A stretch of DNA of 5,958 nucleotides from Nitrospina sp. (GTDB lineage Bacteria; Nitrospinota; Nitrospinia; Nitrospinales; VA-1). Of this stretch, positions 1 through 5,091 are shown in pieces (position 1 is the stretch's first letter; each line of letters starts with the position of its first letter). The stretch lies in the NCBI GenBank assembly GCA_002697825.1, contig NZYH01000061.1, positions 13,217-19,174 of the forward strand, given 5' to 3'. The notes under the pieces were generated by a model, which saw only the letters and a list, made by a program, of their open reading frames with translations, was not told where the DNA came from and ran no database searches. A program made the position numbers and the translations under genes.

Positions 1-878
1 ATTACCACTCCATTCAAGCCTAATAACAGTGCCCCTCCAGTTTCTGAATGATCTACTTTCTTTTTAAAATCGATTAATTGGGGTTTTAGTAATAAATAAC
101 CCAGCTTACTAACCCAATTACTCTGGAACATCAATTTAAGATTGGTCCCTATCATTTCAGCAAGACTCTCACTAATTTTAAGAGCTACATTTCCCATAAA
201 ACCGTCACAGACAATTACATCTGCATTACCTCGATATACTTCTTTACCCTCAATATTTCCAATAAAGTTTATATGGCTTTTTTTTAACATTTGAAAAGTT
301 TCTTTGACAATTTCATTTCCCTTGCCATCTTCTTCACCAATACTTAAGAGCCCTACACTTGGTTTTTCTTTTTCCAAAATGTATTCCGCAAAAACATGCC
401 CCATAATTCCAAATTCAAACAACTGATTGGATTTGCAATCCACATTAGCACCAGCATCTAAAAGTATCGATGTTCCTTTTAAAGTCGGCAATTGAATAGC
501 AATGGCTGGTCTGTCCACGCCTTTTGCGGGTCTTAGAATTAAAGTGGAATAAGCCAGAACAGCACCGGTATTTCCGGCGCTAACAAATGCAGCAGCCTGA
601 TTTTGTTTTACCAAGTCTAAACCAATCTTCATTGAAGATTTTCTTTTTGAGCGCAAAACCTTCCCAGGGCTTTCATGCATTTCAACGACCTCGTCTGCAT
701 GGACTATTTCAATTGGTAATTGGCGATCAGAATCGTGCTTATCAAGCTCAGTTTCAATCTGGTCAGATAGACCAGTGAGGATAATCTCCGTATTGTATTC
801 CTGGGCTGCCAGCACAGCACCTTCCACTATGGCTTCCGGGGCATGGTCGCCTCCCATGGCATCAACCACGATTTTCAT
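1..878 (-). CDS. plsX: Phosphate acyltransferase PlsX (3' end cut by window edge)
   Basis: PlsX is a peripheral membrane enzyme that converts acyl-ACP and phosphate to acyl-phosphate, the acyl donor for PlsY in the first step of phospholipid synthesis. I translated 292 codons from the ATG at 878. The family motifs appear in order: VDAMGGDHAP at residues 5-14, SAGNTGA at 100-106, DAGANVDCK at 141-149, LLSIGEEDGKGNE at 177-189 and CDGFMGNVALK at 224-234. The frame is open to the window edge. Family members are usually about 330-350 residues, so roughly 40-60 C-terminal residues lie outside. The start is supported by AAGGAG six bases upstream and by the canonical N-terminus MKIVVDAMGGDHAP. It lies 76 bases downstream of rpmF on the same strand with no visible terminator between them, as in the classic yceD-rpmF-plsX-fab cluster. 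The next gene beyond the edge may be fabH, but that is not visible. The identification is very secure. Confidence 0.97.
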   Translation of the reverse strand, partial: MKIVVDAMGGDHAPEAIVEGAVLAAQEYNTEIILTGLSDQIETELDKHDSDRQLPIEIVHADEVVEMHESPGKVLRSKRKSSMKIGLDLVKQNQAAAFVSAGNTGAVLAYSTLILRPAKGVDRPAIAIQLPTLKGTSILLDAGANVDCKSNQLFEFGIMGHVFAEYILEKEKPSVGLLSIGEEDGKGNEIVKETFQMLKKSHINFIGNIEGKEVYRGNADVIVCDGFMGNVALKISESLAEMIGTNLKLMFQSNWVSKLGYLLLKPQLIDFKKKVDHSETGGALLLGLNGVV

Positions 879-884
879 CCCAGG

Positions 885-890
885 CTCCTT
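885..890 (-). promoter_or_regulatory. Strong Shine-Dalgarno of plsX
   Basis: Read on the minus strand, AAGGAG lies six bases before the plsX ATG, preceded by another purine-rich stretch (AAAGGA). It is the best ribosome binding site in the window and fixes the plsX start. It suggests that plsX is translated independently of rpmF although probably on the same mRNA. Confidence 0.8.
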
Positions 891-954
891 CCTTTAAACT
901 GGACAACAGAGATTCTATAAGTGAGGGTTTTGAATTAATCAGAATTGCAAAAAA

Positions 955-1137
955 TTAAACTTCTTCTACTTCCATTATTTCCTTGCCCTTATAATAACCA
1001 CAATGGCTGCAAATGTGGTGAGGCCTAGTCATTTCATTACACTGAGGGCACTCCATATAGGATGGGATGCTGAGACTCAAATGGGATCTTCTTTTTCCCT
1101 GTTTGGACTTCGATGTCTTTTTCTTTGGAACCGCCAT
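955..1137 (-). CDS. rpmF: 50S ribosomal protein L32 (bL32), zinc-ribbon form
   Basis: bL32 is a small protein of the large ribosomal subunit. The 60-residue product has the standard N-terminus MAVPKKKTSKSKQGKRR, a basic tail that contacts rRNA. A zinc ribbon follows with Cys30-x2-Cys33 and Cys43-x2-Cys46. It ends in an acidic tail (residues 56-60) after the G-Y-Y-K-G-K segment. Length and architecture match the family. All four cysteines are present, so this is the zinc-binding (C+) type rather than the cysteine-free type some bacteria use under zinc limitation. The gene starts 9 bases after the yceD stop, with a ribosome binding site overlapping that stop, and is followed by plsX. It is very probably co-transcribed with both. 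Confidence 0.98.
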   Translation of the reverse strand: MAVPKKKTSKSKQGKRRSHLSLSIPSYMECPQCNEMTRPHHICSHCGYYKGKEIMEVEEV

Positions 1138-1142
1138 TTTCT

Positions 1143-1149
1143 CTCCCTA
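1143..1149 (-). promoter_or_regulatory. rpmF ribosome binding site overlapping the yceD stop codon
   Basis: On the minus strand the sequence reads TAGGGAGAGAAA directly before the rpmF ATG. The first TAG ends yceD, and the AGGGAG inside it is a good Shine-Dalgarno five bases from the ATG. Ribosomes finishing yceD would therefore sit on the rpmF initiation site, an arrangement typical of translational coupling. The overlap is seen directly; the coupling is inferred. Confidence 0.7.
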
Positions 1150-1677
1150 TTTCAACTTATCTTTTAATTTTTTTAATACAGCTAAACGAGGATCAATTTC
1201 TTCCTCTTTTTGACACTCGCATTGGTTAACATTGAAATCATTACCACACACAGAGCACATACCTTTACAATCTTTCTTGCAAACATTAATCAACGGCAAA
1301 TCCAGTAAAACCTGATCACGAACTGGACCTCTTAAATCAATCCAACCCTCTTGGTAAACTTCTTTTTCAATATCCGTTTCTTTAATTTCAACTTCACTTC
1401 CAGGTGAAGGCTCTTTCACCTGTGGAACAAAGTGTACTTGTATTTTATTATTTACCGGTAACGAAAACGACTTTAAACATCTATTACAAATAACTTGAAG
1501 TAGTGTCTGAAGTTCACCTGCAAAAAAAACTTCATGCTCGATCCGTTTTAGCTTGGCTTTTATGTTAACATTTTCAGCTAAGTAACACTCTGGTTGATCA
1601 ATCTGGAGTTGCTCTTTCTTTACAAAAAAATCAACATTTAATCCCCCTTCAGGGATTTCATCTACTTCAAAAATCAT
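1147..1677 (-). CDS. yceD: YceD family protein (DUF177), 23S rRNA accumulation factor
   Basis: DUF177/YceD proteins are known from work in E. coli and plants to be needed for normal 23S rRNA accumulation or processing. Their biochemical action is not well defined. The 176-residue product matches the family length (about 170). It has Cys64-x2-Cys67 near the middle, followed by a basic-hydrophobic strand. The C-terminal cysteine cluster has Cys133, Cys137, Cys141, Cys144, Cys153 and Cys155, in the family context LPLINVCKKDCKGMCSVCG. It ends with the typical P-R-L-A-V-L-K-K-L motif at 163-171. The cysteine pairs suggest metal binding (inferred). The start at 1677 is preceded by AAAGGT on the minus strand, a modest ribosome binding site. 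It is the first gene of the likely yceD-rpmF-plsX operon, under the promoter at 1756-1784. Family identity rests on motifs and on the rpmF neighbour. Confidence 0.93.
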   Translation of the reverse strand: MIFEVDEIPEGGLNVDFFVKKEQLQIDQPECYLAENVNIKAKLKRIEHEVFFAGELQTLLQVICNRCLKSFSLPVNNKIQVHFVPQVKEPSPGSEVEIKETDIEKEVYQEGWIDLRGPVRDQVLLDLPLINVCKKDCKGMCSVCGNDFNVNQCECQKEEEIDPRLAVLKKLKDKLK

Positions 1678-1755
1678 TTTTGACCTTTGAATTCATACCC
1701 TTAAAAAATCTGGGAAACCAAAATCAGAAGGTAGGATAACAACTTTAAGTAGTGG

Positions 1756-1784
1756 ATGTTAGCTTTTATGACATAACCAGTCAA
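1756..1784 (-). promoter_or_regulatory. Sigma70-type promoter for yceD-rpmF-plsX
   Basis: Read on the minus strand, TTGACT (1784-1779) is followed after exactly 17 bases by TAACAT (1761-1756). Matches to the TTGACA/TATAAT consensus are 5 of 6 and 4 of 6. Transcription would start near 1748, giving a leader of about 70 bases before the yceD ATG at 1677. It lies just downstream of the xerD stop, so it would let the ribosome/lipid operon be transcribed separately from xerD. It is the best consensus promoter I found in the window. Confidence 0.65.
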
Positions 1785-1806
1785 GAAAATAATACGAGTT
1801 CACTCT

Positions 1807-2685
1807 TCATGAACGTGGATGGAATTGCTGATGAATTTTCAGTAATCTCCCTTTCAGAATATGGGTATAAATCTGTGTAGTGGAAATATCGGAATGACCG
1901 AGCATCTGTTGCACAGAACGAAGGTCAGCACCTCTTTCCAATAAATGTGTGGCAAAGGCATGCCTTAGAATGTGCGGAGATACACTAGCTTGGATATTTG
2001 ATTGAATTGCATACCTTTTTAATAATTTCCAAAACCCCTGTCGGGTCATGCACCCACCTCGTTTAGTTACAAATATTTCTTCAGCACTTTGGCCTTTCAG
2101 TAAAGCTGGACGTGAGTTCAATAAATAATTATTTACTGCTTTTTTAGCCATGCTGCCAATTGGCACCATGCGTTCTTTGCTTCCCTTACCCATAGTACGT
2201 ATGCAACCCACTTCAAGATCCAATTCGCTAACCTTAAGATTCACCAGCTCCGAAACCCGCAACCCAGTAGCATAAAGAATTTCAAGCATGGCCTTATTGC
2301 GAAGGCCTAAAAAAGACTTCTTATCGGGGCAATTTAATAAATTATCGATATCCTGTGAAGACAAAACATTGGGTAAATTACGATAACTCTTTGGCGTATT
2401 CAAAATTTCTGCAGGATTATTTTCCAACTGTTTATCCACACATAGATATTTATAAAAAGATTTAATTGAAGACAAGCATCTGGCGATGGAAGCCCCAGAC
2501 AAACCCTGTTCTCTCAAAAAAATCAAAAATTCACGGATATCCGAGGTGTTTAAAGAACCAATTTTCCGATCGCTTGCAAAATTTGCAAAACGACCCAAAT
2601 CGTGACAATAACCTGAGACAGTATGCGGAGAGCACCTTCTCTCAATTCGCAAATATTCGGAAAAATCATGTATTAGGGCTTTCAT
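1807..2685 (-). CDS. xerD: Site-specific tyrosine recombinase XerD
   Basis: XerD acts with XerC at the chromosomal dif site, under FtsK control, to resolve chromosome dimers before cell division. The 292-residue product has an N-terminal SAM-like core-binding domain (about 1-90) and a C-terminal catalytic domain (about 108-285). All six catalytic residues are visible: Arg143 in ATGLRVSEL, Lys167 in GKGSKER, His238 and Arg241 in SPHILRHAFATHLL, His264 in LGHSD, and the nucleophile Tyr273 in TTQIYTH. XerD is preferred over XerC because of the block from SPHxLRHAFATHLL to STTQIYTH and the ending HQQFHPRS, which closely resembles the E. coli XerD tail. Length agrees (E. coli XerD is 298). The ATG at 2685 has no Shine-Dalgarno, but an in-frame stop lies only 8 codons upstream with no ATG between, so this start is the only sensible one. 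No dif site is seen nearby. Confidence 0.95.
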   Translation of the reverse strand: MKALIHDFSEYLRIERRCSPHTVSGYCHDLGRFANFASDRKIGSLNTSDIREFLIFLREQGLSGASIARCLSSIKSFYKYLCVDKQLENNPAEILNTPKSYRNLPNVLSSQDIDNLLNCPDKKSFLGLRNKAMLEILYATGLRVSELVNLKVSELDLEVGCIRTMGKGSKERMVPIGSMAKKAVNNYLLNSRPALLKGQSAEEIFVTKRGGCMTRQGFWKLLKRYAIQSNIQASVSPHILRHAFATHLLERGADLRSVQQMLGHSDISTTQIYTHILKGRLLKIHQQFHPRS

Positions 2686-2691
2686 AATAAA

Positions 2692-2720
2692 ATTATGATA
2701 TAATATTCAGTAAGTTACAA
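2692..2720 (-). promoter_or_regulatory. Candidate xerD promoter giving a leaderless mRNA
   Basis: On the minus strand TTGTAA (2720-2715) is followed after 17 bases by CATAAT (2697-2692), matching consensus at 4 of 6 and 5 of 6. Only six bases lie between CATAAT and the xerD ATG, so transcription would begin at or next to the A of the start codon. This would explain the missing Shine-Dalgarno. The region is very AT-rich and such matches arise by chance, so the call is tentative. Confidence 0.3.
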
Positions 2721-2894
2721 TTAAATATTTTTATATAGGTTTCTTTAAACCAATCTGGTAACCTTAGCCCATGTTAAAAAATTTCTCTAAAAAATCAATT
2801 TTCCCTCATTGGTTCATTATATGCCATAAGCTTCGCAGTTATTAAACATACCTAAACTTACCCACAAAATACAAAGTTACTAGTATCAATTAAT

Positions 2895-2923
2895 TTAATA
2901 ATTGACCTGATTTAAATTATTAT
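2895..2923 (+). promoter_or_regulatory. Candidate typA promoter
   Basis: TTAATA (2895-2900), a 17-base spacer and TATTAT (2918-2923) match sigma70 consensus at 4 of 6 and 5 of 6. The predicted start near 2930 would give a short leader that contains the AAAGGA ribosome binding site at 2938-2943. A nearby TTGACC at 2902-2907 is a better -35 element but has no -10 partner at a workable distance. The low complexity of the region keeps confidence low. Confidence 0.3.
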
Positions 2924-2937
2924 AAGCACATAAATTT

Positions 2938-2943
2938 AAAGGA
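2938..2943 (+). promoter_or_regulatory. typA ribosome binding site
   Basis: AAAGGA stands four bases before the typA ATG. The spacing is slightly short but usable. It supports the start at 2948, as does the alignable N-terminus IRNIGIIAHVDHGKTT. Confidence 0.6.
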
Positions 2944-2947
2944 TAAA

Positions 2948-4789
2948 ATGTTAGAAAAAAGATCTATTAGAAATATCGGTATAATTGCTCATGTTGATCA
3001 TGGAAAAACTACTTTAGTTGATTGTATGCTTCGACAAAGTGGTATGTTCCGTGAAAATGAATTATCTGGAAATTGCATCATGGACAGCAATGAGCTGGAA
3101 AAAGAGAGAGGAATCACAATTTTTTCCAAAAATGCAGCTATATTTTATAAAAATCATAAGATTAATATTGTCGACACACCTGGCCATGCTGATTTTGGAG
3201 GTGAAGTTGAAAGAATATTAAAAATGGTTAATGGAGTTCTGCTTCTCGCGGATGCGGTAGAGGGCCCCATGCCACAGACCAGGTTTGTGCTGAAAAAATC
3301 TTTAGAACTTGGGTTGAATCCTATAGTAGTCGTCAATAAAATTGACCGTCCTGCATCTCGAACCGAGAAAGTTGTAGATGAGATTTTCGATTTGTTCGTG
3401 GATCTTGGTGCAAATGACGAGCAATTAGATTTTCCTATTATCTATACTTCGGCCAAGCAGGGTATTTCAAGGTCTACTCCTTTAGGGCCTAATAGTGATA
3501 TTACACCCCTTCTCGATTTAATAATCGAAAAAGTCCCTAGCCATAATGGTGACTCGGAATCGGGCTTTCAAATGCTCGTTTCATCTATGGATTACGATGA
3601 TTATGTTGGTAGGATCGCTGTTGGAAAAGTTAATCGAGGCCAGGTCGAAGTTAAAAAAAATTATACTCAAATAGATAGAAACGGAGTTGCTAAACCTTTT
3701 TCCTTGTCCAAGCTATATACTTTCGAAGGATTAAAAAAAATAGAATCAGAGTTAGCGGCAACTGGAGACATAATTGGTATAGCGGGAATGAAGGAGGTAG
3801 AAATAGGCGAAACCCTTACTCATCCGGATTTTCCAGAGGCATTACCTGTCATTGAAATCGATGAGCCTACCCTTGCTATATATTTTTCTTCAAACTCATC
3901 ACCCTTTGCGGGGAAAGAAGGGGAGTTCGTAACCTCCAGACAACTCCGTGACCGCTTATTCAAAGAAATTCGCTCTAATGTTTCCTTACGAGTAGAAGAA
4001 ACAGACACGCAGGACACTTTTAAAGTCTCAGGCAGAGGCGAACTTCATCTTACTATTCTTATAGAAACAATGCGGCGAGAAGGATACGAGTTTTGCATAT
4101 CCCGACCTGAAGTATTAATAAAAATAGTCGATGGGAAAAAACATGAACCTGAAGAATTTGTCATTCTTGATATAGATGAAGATTATGTTGGAAGCATAAT
4201 GGAAGCTATGGGGAAACGAAAAGCAACTCTTCAGGACATGGCTCAAAATGAAGGAAATGCTCGTTTAGAGTTTCTAATACCCACACGAGGTTTATTTGGT
4301 TTTCGATCTGAGTTTCTCACGCTAACTAAAGGTACCGGTGTCATCAATCGTACTTTCAACAAATTTATCCCGCATTGTGGAGAAATTGCCCAAAGAATTA
4401 ACGGGGTTTTAATTGCTCTCGAAAATGGTTGCACTACGGGTTTCTCACTTTTCAATCTTCAAGAAAGAGGTTCATTGTTTTGGGGACCTGGGGAAGAAGT
4501 TTATACGGGAATGATTGTGGGTGAAAACAATAAAGATAATGACCTAGTTGTAAATGTTTGCAAAGAAAAAAAGCTGACGAATATGCGGGCCTCTGGATCG
4601 GATGTAAATATAATTCTGACACCACCTACGAAAATGAGTTTGGAGCAAATTCTCAGTTTTTTGAATGAAGATGAATTAGCCGAGATAACTCCAAAAAAAA
4701 TTCGACTTAGAAAGAAAATTCTTAATGAAAATGACCGGAAAAGATATTCAAAAACTCGCAGCCAAAATGACAACCTTGTCTCAAAATAA
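2948..4789 (+). CDS. typA: Ribosome-associated GTPase TypA/BipA
   Basis: TypA/BipA is an EF-G-like translational GTPase that binds the ribosome, assists 50S assembly at low temperature and affects stress and virulence responses. The 613-residue product matches the family (about 600-615). The G domain occupies about 1-197, with G1 AHVDHGKTT (14-22), G2 ERGITI (53-58), G3 DTPGH (76-80), G4 NKID (130-133) and G5 SAK (168-170). A beta-barrel domain (about 205-295) follows. Next come the EF-G-like domains III and V, with VSGRGELHL at 360-368 and PTRGLFGFRSEF at 445-456. The TypA-specific C-terminal domain includes LTNMRASGSD (543-552) and ends in the basic segment KKIRLRKK. TypA is favoured over EF-G or LepA because of this C-terminal domain and the N-terminus RNIGIIAHVDHGKTTLVD. 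It is probably monocistronic: xerD is divergent and fbp starts 302 bases downstream. I see no damage. Confidence 0.98.
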   Translation: MLEKRSIRNIGIIAHVDHGKTTLVDCMLRQSGMFRENELSGNCIMDSNELEKERGITIFSKNAAIFYKNHKINIVDTPGHADFGGEVERILKMVNGVLLLADAVEGPMPQTRFVLKKSLELGLNPIVVVNKIDRPASRTEKVVDEIFDLFVDLGANDEQLDFPIIYTSAKQGISRSTPLGPNSDITPLLDLIIEKVPSHNGDSESGFQMLVSSMDYDDYVGRIAVGKVNRGQVEVKKNYTQIDRNGVAKPFSLSKLYTFEGLKKIESELAATGDIIGIAGMKEVEIGETLTHPDFPEALPVIEIDEPTLAIYFSSNSSPFAGKEGEFVTSRQLRDRLFKEIRSNVSLRVEETDTQDTFKVSGRGELHLTILIETMRREGYEFCISRPEVLIKIVDGKKHEPEEFVILDIDEDYVGSIMEAMGKRKATLQDMAQNEGNARLEFLIPTRGLFGFRSEFLTLTKGTGVINRTFNKFIPHCGEIAQRINGVLIALENGCTTGFSLFNLQERGSLFWGPGEEVYTGMIVGENNKDNDLVVNVCKEKKLTNMRASGSDVNIILTPPTKMSLEQILSFLNEDELAEITPKKIRLRKKILNENDRKRYSKTRSQNDNLVSK

Positions 4790-4952
4790 TTATCCATTAT
4801 TAAGCTACTGAGTTAAACAACCTTTTATATGGTGCAAAATTTATGGATAAGAAAAAAATTTATAATCTCTCTTGAAGCAAAAACGTTAACCTGCCGAGTT
4901 TAATGCCTTAAAAGAAAAAATATTAACCAGTCTTACCAGTTAGCCATTTACG

Positions 4953-4981
4953 TTGCTCAAGAAATAGAAATAATGTAAAAT
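4953..4981 (+). promoter_or_regulatory. Candidate fbp promoter
   Basis: TTGCTC (4953-4958), a 17-base spacer and TAAAAT (4976-4981) match consensus at 3 of 6 and 5 of 6. Transcription would start near 4988. This would give fbp a leader of about 104 bases that carries the inverted repeat at 5036-5061. A perfect TATAAT at 5084-5089 is not preferred, because it lies two bases before the ATG and lacks a -35 element. Confidence 0.3.
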
Positions 4982-5035
4982 CTCCTTCCATTCAATATCT
5001 TTAAATCTTATTAAAACGATACATCTTTACGATTT

Positions 5036-5061
5036 TTGAATTTGGAAATCTACAAATTCAA
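5036..5061. repeat. Perfect 9-base inverted repeat upstream of fbp
   Basis: TTGAATTTG (5036-5044) and CAAATTCAA (5053-5061) are exact reverse complements separated by eight bases. The repeat ends 30 bases before the fbp ATG. The symmetry and position would suit a dimeric repressor or activator site, or a weak AT-rich hairpin in the leader. No U-run follows, so it does not look like a terminator. The symmetry is directly visible; the function is inferred. Confidence 0.6.
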
Positions 5062-5091
5062 TAAAATCTTTCTAAACGGAAAATATAATAC

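Larger units (their letters stand above)
2686..2947. other. AT-rich divergent intergenic region between xerD and typA
   Basis: These 262 bases separate two genes transcribed away from each other and must hold the typA promoter and probably the xerD promoter. The sequence is very AT-rich, with many TAAA, TTTAA and ATTA runs. Two separated arms, AACCAAT (2748-2754) and ATTGGTT (2808-2814), are exact inverted copies, but 7 bases at that distance may be chance. I see no ORF, tRNA or convincing hairpin with a U-tract here. Confidence 0.6.
4790..5091. other. 302-base non-coding gap between typA and fbp
   Basis: No ORF of believable length or coding character occurs on either strand and no tRNA or rRNA pattern is visible. 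It contains an inverted pair, TTATCCAT (4790-4797) and ATGGATAA (4843-4850), right after the typA stop. It also holds an imperfect 9-base tandem, TTAACCAGT and CTTACCAGT (4923-4940), a candidate promoter (4953-4981) and a perfect inverted repeat (5036-5061). I see no GC-rich hairpin with a U-tract, so the typA terminator is unidentified and may be Rho-dependent. Confidence 0.6.

Noticed and set aside
587..778. 63-codon plus-strand ORF
   Set aside because: It is antisense to plsX, which carries continuous family motifs across the same bases; the plus-strand product resembles no known domain.
1786..1816. Possible xerD terminator: minus-strand GTTCA/TGAAC stem followed by a T-rich run
   Set aside because: The stem is only five bases with a seven-base loop, overlaps the xerD stop, and the T-run is interrupted (ATTATTTTCTT); it also sits on the upstream edge of the yceD promoter.
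2466..2687. 73-codon plus-strand ORF at the 5' end of xerD
   Set aside because: It lies wholly antisense to the N-terminal domain of xerD apart from two bases, and has no ribosome binding site or recognisable domain.
2750..2780. Possible dif site near xerD, because of the ATGTTAAAAA similarity to the XerD-binding arm
   Set aside because: Only one half resembles dif. The 11 bases before the central region do not match the XerC arm, and dif is normally near the replication terminus rather than next to xerD.
4501..4797. 98-codon minus-strand ORF and shorter antisense or out-of-frame ORFs across typA (3018-4455)
   Set aside because: All overlap the intact typA reading frame, which has full GTPase motifs; their products are low-complexity or show no domain.
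4843..4875. ATG-started 10-codon ORF after typA
   Set aside because: Too short, Lys-rich only because of an A-run, and without a proper Shine-Dalgarno.
5084..5089. Perfect TATAAT just before fbp
   Set aside because: It ends two bases before the ATG, so transcription would start inside the gene. No -35 element lies 16-18 bases upstream, and the sequence is AT-rich.
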